From NCBI RefSeq assembly GCF_000423045.1, contig NZ_KE383971.1:754092-818091 (forward strand): 64,000 nt of DNA, read 5' to 3'. The notes under the pieces are model-generated. The model saw only the letters and a list, made by a program, of their open reading frames with translations, did no database searches and had not been told where the DNA came from. This DNA comes from Christiangramia portivictoriae DSM 23547. GTDB lineage: Bacteria > Bacteroidota > Bacteroidia > Flavobacteriales > Flavobacteriaceae. Below are positions 18,101 through 27,250 of this stretch, one piece after another. Position numbers and translations under genes: made by a program. How positions within the stretch are numbered: the first letter of the stretch is position 1; every line of letters starts with the position of its first letter.

Positions 18101-19587
18101 TATTTAGCTGAATCTTCCTTTGCCGGGAGCGTTTTGACGATAAAATTGCGAAGATCTTCATTGGCTTTCTGGAGATCTTCGCTTCTCAGGTACATCATAT
18201 GTCCACTACGATAGCCCTTGAAGCTAAGTCTGTCCTTCATTTTTCCGCTTTGATCCAATTGCCACATACTGTATTTCGCATTGAAATAGGTAGTAGCACC
18301 GTCATAATAACCAGATTGTATAAGAACATCGAGATTAGGATTTTGTGCCATAGCCTGTCTCAGCATTTCTCCGGAATTATTTCCACTACGATCCCATGGA
18401 TGCACAGGACCAAACATAAAGTATTTTAGATCTGTTTTGAACTGGAGATCGTTTCTCAAATAATGATTGATCGCCGGAGTAAAGGAATGTAACCAGGAAG
18501 TTAGCTCTGAGTTGTAATCTGGTGAATCCCCTGAGTCCTTGGCATCCAGTCCCTTATATCGTGAGTCCAGTCGGCCAACGGTATATCCTTCTTTATCTCT
18601 TAAAAGTTCTTTCCAGAAATACTGAAATGGAACTTCCATATTATTCTGTAGTATAACTTCTTTATTGATCCCGGAATAATCAGACATTTTTGTGGCAACC
18701 TCGTCCTTTTTTCCGGCGTCCACAAAACCACCCTTCATAAGAACCGGCAAAAGCTCGTTGATCGCATAGTTTTCTACTTCCGGAAGTAACTCTTCCAGGT
18801 CTTTTTGCTGCAATTCTGAAGGCAACATTTTATGATACCAGGCAGCTGCAGCAAAGTAAGGAATCCTGTTCGCTATTTCCACCGGGCCTTCGCGATCTAT
18901 ACCAATTTCTGTTGGAGATACCAGGATCACGCCGTTTAAGTACATCCACTGGCTATTTTGCAGTTCGAGCGCCAGTCCCGAAACCCGGGTGGTACCATAA
19001 CTTTCACCAATTAAATATTTTGGGGACAACCACCTGTTCTTCCTTGTCACAAAAGTATTGAGCCATTCTGCCAGGTACCTGATATCTGCCTGAACCCCAA
19101 AGAATTTTTCTTTATCTACCTTGCCCTCAGCATCTGGGATGGGTCTTGAAAACCCAGTGTTTACAGGATTTACATAGACGATATCTGCCACATCCAGAAT
19201 GGAATGAGGATTCTCCTTGATCCCGTAAGGCTGCACTGGAAAACCTTCATCATCGATCTTCAGAACTCTGGGACCAGTATAGGCAATATGCATCCATACA
19301 GAAGCTGAACCTGGTCCGCCATTAAAGGAAATGACCAGCGGGCGATCTTCTGTATTCGTAATATTTTTGCGCTTATAATAGGTATAGAAAAGACTCGCAA
19401 CCGGATCTCCGCTTTCGTTCCAGAGAGGCATCATCCCTGTTTCTGCAGTATAGTCGATCGATTTACCTTTAATTTTTACCGAATGGTTTGTGGTTACCAT
19501 AGTATCCTGAGGAACTTCGACTTTTTGCGCCACTGCCATCAATGAGAAGAACGACATGGCTAGAAAGAGAAACTGAATATTTTTCAT
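18097..19587 (-). CDS. Secreted S10-family serine carboxypeptidase-like protein
   Basis: This 496-residue protein has an N-terminal Sec signal peptide ('FLAMSFFSLMAVAQ') and an alpha/beta-hydrolase fold of the S10 peptidase family. The oxyanion-region motif 'FNGGPGSASVW', nucleophile Ser in 'GESYGTTR', catalytic Asp in 'SGYYDGATTY' and His in 'RSGHMMYL' are all present, so it should be active. S10 enzymes remove C-terminal residues from peptides. It probably acts in the periplasm or outside the cell in peptide scavenging. The antiporter gene lies 34 bases upstream on the same strand, so the two may be cotranscribed, although the functions are not obviously linked. Confidence 0.87.
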   Translation of the reverse strand: MKNIQFLFLAMSFFSLMAVAQKVEVPQDTMVTTNHSVKIKGKSIDYTAETGMMPLWNESGDPVASLFYTYYKRKNITNTEDRPLVISFNGGPGSASVWMHIAYTGPRVLKIDDEGFPVQPYGIKENPHSILDVADIVYVNPVNTGFSRPIPDAEGKVDKEKFFGVQADIRYLAEWLNTFVTRKNRWLSPKYLIGESYGTTRVSGLALELQNSQWMYLNGVILVSPTEIGIDREGPVEIANRIPYFAAAAWYHKMLPSELQQKDLEELLPEVENYAINELLPVLMKGGFVDAGKKDEVATKMSDYSGINKEVILQNNMEVPFQYFWKELLRDKEGYTVGRLDSRYKGLDAKDSGDSPDYNSELTSWLHSFTPAINHYLRNDLQFKTDLKYFMFGPVHPWDRSGNNSGEMLRQAMAQNPNLDVLIQSGYYDGATTYFNAKYSMWQLDQSGKMKDRLSFKGYRSGHMMYLRSEDLQKANEDLRNFIVKTLPAKEDSAKY

Positions 19588-19621
19588 TTAATATAAATTT
19601 ATTGATGGATAAGTAATTTAG

Positions 19622-21625
19622 TTAGAAAGAGAGCTGATCATTTAGATGATTAATGTTGCCGGGATGACCAAAAAGGTATAAAAGGTCGCCTTGTTCAATG
19701 ATCGTTTGCGGCGAAATTTCGGTCAAATAGCGGCGGTCTCTCTGGATTGCCAGTAAAGTAACCTGAAAATTCTTGCCGATTCCGGAATCCTCGATAGACT
19801 TCCCAACAATCTGCCGGTTGTCCCGATTCACCTTTAAGGTTACGATCTCTCTGTTTGGTATGTTCAAATGTTGCAGGGCAGGGGAGTGTGGCCTTTTTTT
19901 CATGGAGGTGAGCATCTCGTAATCTGAAGATCGTATCTGGTTGATAAACTCCTGGATCTCATCAAATGGCACCAGATATTTTTTAAGGACCCTGGTAAAA
20001 ATTTCAATGGAAGTTTCAAATTCTTCCGGAATCACCTCGTCTGCTCCAAGTTTTAGAACTTCTTCCATTTCCTTGACATACTTCGTGCGAACGATTATGG
20101 TTGCCGTTTTTGTCAATTGTCTGATAGATGTAAGCATTTTCCTGGTCGCGCCAGGGTCTGATATGGCGATTACAATGACCCTTGCTTCCTGCACATGTGC
20201 GTGTTTAAGGATTGTTGTATTAATGGCATCCCCAAAGATCACTGGCTCCTTTAGTTCTTTTGCCTTATCAAAGGCTTCAGGATTAGCGTCAATGATCACA
20301 TAAGGAATTTCAGCTTTTTGGGCCGCTTTGGATATATTGGAACCATTAATCCCGTAACCAATAAGGACCAGATGATCCTTCAGATTCTCCTCGGAAAATT
20401 CTTCGTCTGCCTTGGCACTTCTCTTTATATTTTCCAATCTTTTTCTTACTGCTGGTGGAATTGGTGCCTTCAGAAGCGCATAAGTGATCCTGGGAGCAGA
20501 TTCTATGAGAAAAGGAGTAATTCCCATGGTAATGATTGAAATAGCCAGGAAATACTGGTAAATATTTTCGGGAATGATACCGCTTTCCTTTCCTACTCCG
20601 GAAAGCAACAAAGAGAATTCACCAACCTGGAAAAGACTGAAGATCGCAAGAAACATGGTTCTGGCTGGGAATTTCAGGACGAGTACCGTAACCCCGATAA
20701 CGAGCATTTTCAGTAAAACTACTGCGAGCACAAGGCCAATGATGATTAGAATATTTTCAGCAAAGAAATCAAGATTGAGCAGTGTACCTACTGAGATAAA
20801 GAAAAAGCTTATGAATATTTCTCTAAAAGGTAATACGTTTGCTGTCGCCTGATGACTGTAATCTGATTCAGAAATAATGAGTCCGGCAAAAAACGCTCCC
20901 AAAGCTAATGACAAACCTACTGTGGAAGTTAGCCAGGCTACTCCAAAACAAAATACCACCACCGTAAGTATGAATAATTCCTGGTTCTTAGTTTTTACCA
21001 CCCATCCAAAGATCTTTGGAGCTACGTAGCGAGCTAGAATATAGACGATCACCAGGACAAGTAAGATCTTTAAGATCATGATCCCTACAGTTGCAAGAAT
21101 GTTTGGAGTCTCTCCGGCCAGTAAAGGTGTAAACAGCATCATGGGAACTACCACGATATCCTGAAATATTAGAATTCCCAGGCCTATCTTCCCATGCGGA
21201 GTAGAAATTTCCCCTTTTTCCTGCAACAATTTTAATACAATCGCTGTACTACTCAAGCTAAATAGAAATCCAAGAAAAATAGAGGTGTTTAATGGTAATC
21301 CCAGTGCAGTCGAGATACCCGCAGTGGCTAGGATGGTACCTCCTACCTGTAAACCACCTCCAAGGAATATGATGTTTTTGATGGATGCAAGGCCTTTTAA
21401 TGATAGTTCGATCCCAATGACGAAAAGCAGGAAAATGATGCCGATTTCTGAAAGCAATTCCACATCATGCTGGGAACTTATCAGGTTAAAAGCATGAGGG
21501 CCGGCAATGATCCCTGCAAGAAGAAATCCCAGGATTGCGGGCAATTTCAGCTTTTGGAAAACAAGAATGATCACGATCGATAATCCTAATATGATGACAA
21601 TATCCTGTAGGATTGGAATTTCCAT
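19622..21625 (-). CDS. CPA2-family cation:proton antiporter with TrkA-type domains (KefB/KefC-like)
   Basis: The 667-residue protein has an N-terminal membrane domain with about 12 helices (residues 1-380), starting 'VIILVFQKLKLPAILGFLLA', as in CPA2 exchangers. A TrkA-N Rossmann domain ('DHLVLIGYGINGSNIS', ~418-535) and a TrkA-C domain (~575-660) follow. In the family these bind nucleotides or glutathione conjugates and gate K+ or Na+ efflux coupled to protons. The ion specificity cannot be read from sequence. The downstream S10 gene is 34 bases away. A terminator belonging to the upstream M61 gene lies before this gene, so it has its own promoter. Confidence 0.9.
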   Translation of the reverse strand: MEIPILQDIVIILGLSIVIILVFQKLKLPAILGFLLAGIIAGPHAFNLISSQHDVELLSEIGIIFLLFVIGIELSLKGLASIKNIIFLGGGLQVGGTILATAGISTALGLPLNTSIFLGFLFSLSSTAIVLKLLQEKGEISTPHGKIGLGILIFQDIVVVPMMLFTPLLAGETPNILATVGIMILKILLVLVIVYILARYVAPKIFGWVVKTKNQELFILTVVVFCFGVAWLTSTVGLSLALGAFFAGLIISESDYSHQATANVLPFREIFISFFFISVGTLLNLDFFAENILIIIGLVLAVVLLKMLVIGVTVLVLKFPARTMFLAIFSLFQVGEFSLLLSGVGKESGIIPENIYQYFLAISIITMGITPFLIESAPRITYALLKAPIPPAVRKRLENIKRSAKADEEFSEENLKDHLVLIGYGINGSNISKAAQKAEIPYVIIDANPEAFDKAKELKEPVIFGDAINTTILKHAHVQEARVIVIAISDPGATRKMLTSIRQLTKTATIIVRTKYVKEMEEVLKLGADEVIPEEFETSIEIFTRVLKKYLVPFDEIQEFINQIRSSDYEMLTSMKKRPHSPALQHLNIPNREIVTLKVNRDNRQIVGKSIEDSGIGKNFQVTLLAIQRDRRYLTEISPQTIIEQGDLLYLFGHPGNINHLNDQLSF

Positions 21626-21684
21626 ATTCTGGCTGGTTAATTAGATTCTAAAGATAAAAATAATGCAAGAGTGACTCGAGGTTT

Positions 21685-21716
21685 TAAATAAAAAAAGCGG
21701 CAGTAAAACTGCCGCT
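21685..21716 (-). terminator. Intrinsic terminator of the M61 peptidase gene
   Basis: On the minus strand a perfect 9-bp stem (21708-21716 with 21696-21704) and a 3-base loop are followed by a run of T. It lies just downstream of the M61 stop codon at 21739. Confidence 0.88.
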
Positions 21717-21738
21717 CTATATCAGTATCTGGATTTGA

Positions 21739-23607
21739 TCAACCCTTCAACCAGGCATTTCGCAATTCTATTTTATCACCATCTGCATTCTGAACTTCAC
21801 TCAAAGTCATTTGCTTATCCATAGGCGTGGCAACCTTTGCTTTTAATTCCATCTCTTCATCATTTCTAAGGATGGTCATGCTAAAGTCATCTCCATCTTT
21901 CCATTCCTGTGACTTACGAATAAGATCATAAACATTCTGAATGGTATAATTCTCTCCGTTTACAGATTTTATCACATCTCCACCTTGGACTCCCAGCTCT
22001 TTCAGGAAAGTGTTCATTTCTGTATCCTCCCGAAAGATGATCTGCATGGTTTCCTGGTTTGCGGTAATATAGGGTTGCTGCCCGTTCAGGAAGAAACCAA
22101 CTTCTGCCATCTGCTCCTGTTCCTCAATTCCAGCTTTCGCAAAAAACTCGTCATACGGAATTGGAGTTTTACCAGTAACATACATATCAAAGAAATTCTG
22201 AATTTCAGGATAGGTAAGTTCAACGATCGTAGGAATCAATTCATCATCATTAAAAGGTTTGTCCTTTCCATACCTGGCGTTTAGTTGCTTCATAAGATCC
22301 AGAATACCCATATTCCCGCCGCTAAGCTCTCGAAGCCTTATGTCAAGTGCCATACCAATAAGAGCTCCTTTAAGGTAAACGTTGTAATAGGAATCTTTAT
22401 ACTCATCTGTAAGAATGTTTTCACTCATAACAGTAAAAGGAACTGTATCATCAAATCTTTTCGAAGTTGAAATCTTTTGATTCATTCGGCTATAGAACTC
22501 TTTGTTATCTATAAGACCTTGATTAACCTGGAAAAGATTGGCGAAGTACTCTGTCACTCCTTCGTAAAGCCACAGGTGTTGAGACATTTCGGGATCATTA
22601 TAATCAAAATAATGAACCTCGTTTGAATGGATTCCGAGCGGAGTAATGATATGGAAAAACTCGTGTGATACAATATCGGTCATGCTCTTATCCAGCGATG
22701 AAGCATCCATGGATTCAGGCATTACGACCACCGTTGAGGTATGATGCTCCAGAGCTCCGTAATTAGAAGCGTCTCCTTCACCTTCAGAAAGGTATACAAG
22801 AATGGCATATTTATCTGTGCTGTTAATATCACCAAGAAATTTTTTCTGCGCTCGAATCATTTTCTCCATTCCTGGTCTTAATGTTTGAGCTGAATGTTTT
22901 TCGTTTGGTGAATATACACTCAGTAAAACCTGCATGTTTTCTACCATAAAACTGGTAGTATCTGGTCTTGAATACATGATCGGGTTATCGATCACTTCAA
23001 AATATCGATCAAGATTATAGACATCTGTCTTGGAGTTTCCAGCTTCAGAATTTTTAGTGGAAGCAATGGTAAGTGAGGTTCCAGCCACTAGATCTTTAGG
23101 ACGTATAATCTCCAGCTGGTATTTCTTTTCAGTCATGCCATTAAAGTAACCAACAAAACCGTGCAAATTCAGAAGAAAATTTCGGTCTTTAAGAATATTT
23201 GTGCCAGCCATGGAATAAACACCGCCTTCTTCTTCCCAGTCGAAGGAATCGTTTACCAGGTACATGACCTTATCCAGATTTTCGGCTTTTTCGATCTTAT
23301 AACTATTGTCATCAATCTTTTCAAAGCTAAGCTCATTACCTTTATAATCGATAGCCTTAAAAGATTCTGTAAATTTTCCGTAGTTATCTTCGGAATAGGT
23401 TCCAGGTACAGTTTTAGGAATATTAAATATCGTAGAGGCTGTTTTAAATTCTGCCGGGTCTACCGTTACCCAAACTTTATCATTTTCCACATTCACCAGG
23501 TCAAGTTGTGCCATTATGGGTGCTTCAACGGCAGACTGGGGATTTTTCTGAGTCTTACATGCAAATAACATCGAAGCTGCTGCCAGACCCATTACTAATT
23601 TTTTCAT
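21739..23607 (-). CDS. M61-family metallopeptidase with PDZ domain (lipoprotein)
   Basis: This 622-residue protein begins with a lipoprotein signal ('AAASMLFACKTQ'). The zinc site 'HEFFH' is at residues 315-319, with a downstream Glu in 'LYEGVTEYFA', typical of M61 glycyl-aminopeptidases. An N-terminal beta-rich domain (~30-210) precedes the catalytic domain. A PDZ domain lies at the C terminus (~510-600, 'GVQGGDVIKSVNG'). It probably trims peptides in the cell envelope. It is transcribed alone, with its own terminator downstream and the proA terminator upstream. Confidence 0.9.
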   Translation of the reverse strand: MKKLVMGLAAASMLFACKTQKNPQSAVEAPIMAQLDLVNVENDKVWVTVDPAEFKTASTIFNIPKTVPGTYSEDNYGKFTESFKAIDYKGNELSFEKIDDNSYKIEKAENLDKVMYLVNDSFDWEEEGGVYSMAGTNILKDRNFLLNLHGFVGYFNGMTEKKYQLEIIRPKDLVAGTSLTIASTKNSEAGNSKTDVYNLDRYFEVIDNPIMYSRPDTTSFMVENMQVLLSVYSPNEKHSAQTLRPGMEKMIRAQKKFLGDINSTDKYAILVYLSEGEGDASNYGALEHHTSTVVVMPESMDASSLDKSMTDIVSHEFFHIITPLGIHSNEVHYFDYNDPEMSQHLWLYEGVTEYFANLFQVNQGLIDNKEFYSRMNQKISTSKRFDDTVPFTVMSENILTDEYKDSYYNVYLKGALIGMALDIRLRELSGGNMGILDLMKQLNARYGKDKPFNDDELIPTIVELTYPEIQNFFDMYVTGKTPIPYDEFFAKAGIEEQEQMAEVGFFLNGQQPYITANQETMQIIFREDTEMNTFLKELGVQGGDVIKSVNGENYTIQNVYDLIRKSQEWKDGDDFSMTILRNDEEMELKAKVATPMDKQMTLSEVQNADGDKIELRNAWLKG

Positions 23608-23754
23608 ATCTGTTTTTTAATGTCTGTTTATAAGACTGAACAGTCTCTCAAACGTTACAGTTATTGGATTAATTATATGGATGATTTGAATATTCTGAAT
23701 TATAAGAATATAAAAATGTACAATTTTTGACAAATTCAATTTTATTTATAAACT

Positions 23755-23781
23755 AAAAAGCCCGGCAATTGCCAGGCTTTT
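23755..23781 (-). terminator. Intrinsic terminator of the pro operon
   Basis: On the minus strand, GCCTGGC-AATT-GCCGGGC forms a 7-bp stem (one G:U pair) followed by five T. On the plus strand the same arms contain an A-C mismatch, so the minus-strand transcript is the better fit. It lies 20 bases past the proA stop. Confidence 0.82.
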
Positions 23782-23800
23782 TAATTAAATTTGGATGTGA

Positions 23801-25000
23801 TTATACTCTTACGTGACCATCACCTAATACATAATATTTATTGGTTACCAGCTGCTTAAGACCTAATGGTCCTCGGTGATGCAGCTTGTCGGTTGAAATC
23901 GCAAGTTCAGCTCCAACTCCCATTTGACCTCCATCGGTAAATCGCGTGGAAGCATTATGATAAACTGCTGCTGAATCTACCTGCTCCATAAAGGTAATTG
24001 CTTCATCCTTGTCTTTAGTGATAATAGAAGCAGAGTGCCCTCCGGAATACTGATTGATCTTTTCAATAGCATTTTCAAGTCCGTCTACGGCTCCTATGAC
24101 AATCTTCATGGCTAGAAACTCTTCGTACCAGGTATCTTCAGATGGAACTTTCGTTTGATCTTTAAGAACTTCTGCAACCTTTTCATCTACGAGAATTTCA
24201 ACTTTATTGTCGCTAAATAGGTCCTGTAATTCCTTCAGTTTAGATTCATACCCATCTATATTGGTCTCGATAAGCACTTTGTCCAGAGCATTACAACCTG
24301 AGATCTTATCGATCTTGGCGTTTAGCATTACTTTTTTAGCGACTTCGAAATCGGCATTTTTGGATACATACAGGAAGTTATTTCCTCTCCCGGATACCAG
24401 GACTGCCCCGGTTGCATGTTCCTTCACAAATGCGATCAATCGCTCGCCTCCACGTGGCACAATAAGATCTAATTGTTCTGGTGGATTCTTCAGAAATTCC
24501 TGAGTTTCGGTTCTATCCAGATGTAAAAGCTTGATCCATTCTTTGCCAAGTCCGTTTTCCTCAAGAGCTTCATGCCAGCATTCTTCCAGAATCTTATTGC
24601 TCTCTATAGCTTCTTTACCTCCTTTAAGATAAATTTTATTATTTGCCTTGAATGCAAGAACTGCTGCTTCAATAGTCACATCTGGTCTGGATTCATATAT
24701 GATCATGATATTTCCAAACGGAGCAGTTTTATTGGTAATGTCCAGCCCGGTATCCAGTTTTCTATGTTCGATCACCTGGCCTACGGGATCATCCTGTTCC
24801 ATGACTTCCTTAACAGACTGAATCATGCCATCCACTTTTTTCTCATCCACGATCAAGCGATCATACATGGCCTGATCATCTTTACTAAAAGCGTCAAGAT
24901 CTTTCTTATTGGCTGCTATGATTTCCTGGCGTCTTCTATCCAGGATATTCATCATAGACTTTAATACATTATTTTTAGTATCTGTTTTTATCAACTTCAT
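23801..25000 (-). CDS. proA: Gamma-glutamyl phosphate reductase
   Basis: This 399-residue protein of the aldehyde-dehydrogenase superfamily catalyses the NADPH-dependent reduction of glutamyl-5-phosphate to the semialdehyde, the second step of proline synthesis. 'YESRPDVTIEAAVLAFKANN' and 'KGGKEAIESN' are hallmark ProA stretches, and the catalytic Cys lies in 'KISGCNALDKV'. The C terminus has 'FTDGGQMGVGAELAIST', also conserved. It is last in a proC-proB-proA operon, 32 bases after proB, and is followed by a terminator. Length is slightly short of the usual ~415 but complete. Confidence 0.95.
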   Translation of the reverse strand: MKLIKTDTKNNVLKSMMNILDRRRQEIIAANKKDLDAFSKDDQAMYDRLIVDEKKVDGMIQSVKEVMEQDDPVGQVIEHRKLDTGLDITNKTAPFGNIMIIYESRPDVTIEAAVLAFKANNKIYLKGGKEAIESNKILEECWHEALEENGLGKEWIKLLHLDRTETQEFLKNPPEQLDLIVPRGGERLIAFVKEHATGAVLVSGRGNNFLYVSKNADFEVAKKVMLNAKIDKISGCNALDKVLIETNIDGYESKLKELQDLFSDNKVEILVDEKVAEVLKDQTKVPSEDTWYEEFLAMKIVIGAVDGLENAIEKINQYSGGHSASIITKDKDEAITFMEQVDSAAVYHNASTRFTDGGQMGVGAELAISTDKLHHRGPLGLKQLVTNKYYVLGDGHVRV

Positions 25001-25032
25001 TTCTTCGTTTCTTTAAGATTATTAATTGGTTG

Positions 25033-25806
25033 TTATGAGGTAAACTTGGTTCCCACAGGCTTTCCGGCCATAATGTCCAGAATCACATCTTCACGTTTAC
25101 CATTAGCGATATAAGTCTCGATGTTTTTGGCTGCAGTTCCTTTGGCGATCTTAATTTTGGATTCCATTCCTCCACGTCCTTCGCCTTCACCTTTTTCAGA
25201 CTGCTGAACGTATTTTTCTACATTCTCATCGATCTGAACTTTATTCAGTTTTTCTGAATCATCGTGTTCAGGATGACCAGTATAAAGACCATCTGTGTCG
25301 CTAAGGATGATCAGCTTTTCAGCACCTATCAATTCAGCAACAAGACTGGCTAATTCATCATTATCGGAGAACATGGACATAGTTACCGAAACAGCATCAT
25401 CTTCATTGGCAATTGGAATAATACCTTCAGACAATAAAGATTCATAGCAATTGATCATGTTCTCACGGTGGATTCCCGGGCTAAAATCTCTTTTGGTTGC
25501 TAAAACCTGTGCGCATCGCATTCCGTAGTCATGAAAGATGCTATAGTAGTGGCGCATCATTCTAGGTTGCCCTACAGAAGAGTATACCTGTCTTCGTTTA
25601 CTTTCATCCTGAATATTAATTTGTCCCAGAATCTCTTTCCCTGCAATTGCAGATCCTGAAGAAACTAGCACAACCATGATATCTTCTTCATATAAGGTGG
25701 CAATCTGTCGCACCAAACTTTTCAAAATAGGTCCCAAAATTCGGTTGTCTTTGTTGGTCATTACATTAGTTCCAACTTTTACGACAATTCTTCTTTTCTT
25801 ATCCAT
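25033..25806 (-). CDS. proB: Glutamate 5-kinase (short form without PUA domain)
   Basis: The 257-residue protein starts 'RRIVVKVGTNVMTN' and contains the amino-acid-kinase motifs 'MVVLVSSGSAIAG', 'LIILSDTDGLYTG' and 'GRGGMESKIKIAKG'. It phosphorylates glutamate, the committing step in proline synthesis. The C-terminal PUA domain of E. coli ProB is absent; the kinase domain alone is a known natural short form. Feedback control by proline resides in the kinase domain in studied enzymes. The gene lies between proC and proA with gaps of about 35 bases. Confidence 0.94.
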   Translation of the reverse strand: MDKKRRIVVKVGTNVMTNKDNRILGPILKSLVRQIATLYEEDIMVVLVSSGSAIAGKEILGQINIQDESKRRQVYSSVGQPRMMRHYYSIFHDYGMRCAQVLATKRDFSPGIHRENMINCYESLLSEGIIPIANEDDAVSVTMSMFSDNDELASLVAELIGAEKLIILSDTDGLYTGHPEHDDSEKLNKVQIDENVEKYVQQSEKGEGEGRGGMESKIKIAKGTAAKNIETYIANGKREDVILDIMAGKPVGTKFTS

Positions 25807-25841
25807 TATAGATGTTTTGGTTATCTGGTTTAGTTAGTTAT

Positions 25842-26648
25842 TTATTTTCCTTCTCCTAGTTCAACGGCTCTGTCGAAAGCCGCATAAGCAGCCTCTTTGA
25901 TAAGCTCTTTCACATTGTTGTCATCCATGGAATCCAGAGCAGCCCTGGTTGTTCCACCTTTAGAGGCAACGCGGTCCATCCAGGTATCAGGACTCAGGTC
26001 ATTCTGATTGAATAGTTCCACGGCTCCTTCGAATGTTTGGCTTACCAGTACTTTTGAATCATTCTTGCTGAAGCCCATTTTTCTGGCAGCTTCCAGCATG
26101 GAGTTCATAAAATAGAATACATAGGCAGGTCCGCTTCCTGATATTCCGGTAGATGCATCGATATAATTCTCGTTTTTCACGTGAATGGATTCACCAGTGG
26201 TATCCAGTAAGTTTCGAACCATTAAAAGTTCTACTCTTGAAACTTCCGCAGATTCTGTATATGAAGTTACACCTTTTCCAACCTGCGCTGGCAGGTTAGG
26301 CATAGACCGAACTACTTTTTTAATACCGAGTCCATTCTGTATTTTCTCGATAGTAACACCTGCCATTAAGGATACAAATATTTGATCCTTATTGACCATA
26401 GATTTCATTTCCTCAAAAAGCTCCTCACAGTGATAAGGCTTAACGGCGACAAAAACCATATCAGCCTGGGGCAGGCATTCCTCTAGGGATTCGTAAACAT
26501 CGAAGTGATCCAGATCTCTAAGTCTCGCAATCACATCTGCTGATTTATCGAATACCATAAGATTTCTTCTGTTGAGCATTGCAGATTGTGCCATCCCTTC
26601 AGCGTAAGTTAATCCCATGTTTCCTGCTCCAATTACTAATGTTTTCAT
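25842..26648 (-). CDS. proC: Pyrroline-5-carboxylate reductase
   Basis: This 268-residue enzyme has the N-terminal dinucleotide loop 'VIGAGNMGLTYAEGM' and the C-terminal ProC signature beginning 'GISGSGPAYVFYFM', followed by 'VASKGGTTRAALDSM'. It performs the last NAD(P)H-dependent step to proline. It is the first gene of the proline operon. A possible 24-codon ORF ends across its ATG (ATGA overlap). No proline-rich leader peptide is visible upstream, so attenuation by proline is not supported. Confidence 0.96.
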   Translation of the reverse strand: MKTLVIGAGNMGLTYAEGMAQSAMLNRRNLMVFDKSADVIARLRDLDHFDVYESLEECLPQADMVFVAVKPYHCEELFEEMKSMVNKDQIFVSLMAGVTIEKIQNGLGIKKVVRSMPNLPAQVGKGVTSYTESAEVSRVELLMVRNLLDTTGESIHVKNENYIDASTGISGSGPAYVFYFMNSMLEAARKMGFSKNDSKVLVSQTFEGAVELFNQNDLSPDTWMDRVASKGGTTRAALDSMDDNNVKELIKEAAYAAFDRAVELGEGK

Positions 26649-26719
26649 TTTTGATTTTTTAATTCAAATAATTTCGACTTCCTGTCGAACGATTTCAGCC
26701 TATTAGCTGCAATTACCAT
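26645..26719 (-). CDS. Possible 24-codon upstream ORF coupled to proC
   Basis: An ATG at 26719 opens a 24-codon frame rich in Lys, Arg and Leu that ends in TGA overlapping the proC ATG in the ATGA manner. The middle contains a TTCGAC-TTCCT-GTCGAA inverted repeat (26673-26689). It is not proline-rich, so it is no obvious attenuator. It might be a real coupled small ORF or a coincidence in the leader. No known family was recognised. Confidence 0.25.
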   Translation of the reverse strand: MVIAANRLKSFDRKSKLFELKNQK

Positions 26720-27250
26720 GCGATACGATCAGAATTGTGTATATCAGGCTTGGTTAGCACCCCAATTTACCCAGATTCCTCAAAAATTTGCATTAACAAA
26801 AACTTAAAATGAGATTATCAAATTCTAAAAATTAGTTGAAGTATTCTCAGTTATTGAAATCTCTGAGTTCGTTGAATTCATTTATTCCTAAGGATAAAGG
26901 GTAAGTACTACGAGTTTAAAAATTACAAATTGGTTCTATTAGGAGTAAAGCGTTTAAATATCCTAAAATTGTGTTAAACACTGTATTCTAAATTAAGCTT
27001 TCCGCAAATATGGCAAAGAACTGTTATAATGGCAGAACTTGTGCAAGTCAGAGAAAATAAGGGATGAGCGAAGCATCACTGTAAATAATTTAAAATCTGA
27101 CACTCGAAAACGGTCATAAGTGCCATAAACACTACTCATTTGACTTAACAATTGTGTCATTCCCGCTACTATAATTGGATAATTTTCTTTATAATTACGA
27201 AATGCTAAAAGCCCTAGTGGCTATTCTTTAACTATCTACTACTCAGATTA
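26720..27250. other. Long AT-rich divergent intergenic region
   Basis: About 530 bases between proC (minus) and the CheB/CheR fusion (plus). The promoters of both operons should be here. A TATAATTG at 27170-27177 resembles the Bacteroidota -7 element but has only a closely spaced TTG before it. I see no ORF longer than a few codons with support, and no terminator hairpin. It is one of the two longest non-coding gaps in the window and precedes the light-sensing block. Confidence 0.4.

Noticed and set aside
23161-23568. 135-codon plus-strand frame in the M61 gene
   Set aside because: It is antisense to the signal peptide and N-terminal domain of a well-supported peptidase and is rich in Phe/Ile from reverse reading.
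23633-23646. 14-bp palindrome AGACTG-AA-CAGTCT upstream of the M61 gene
   Set aside because: It is short and isolated, with no regulator gene nearby; chance cannot be excluded, so it is not listed as an operator.
27164-27177. Promoter of the light-sensing block at TATAATTG
   Set aside because: The -7-like element has a mismatch in the T-run and the nearest TTG is only 15 bases away, below the usual spacing, so it is noted only in the intergenic description.
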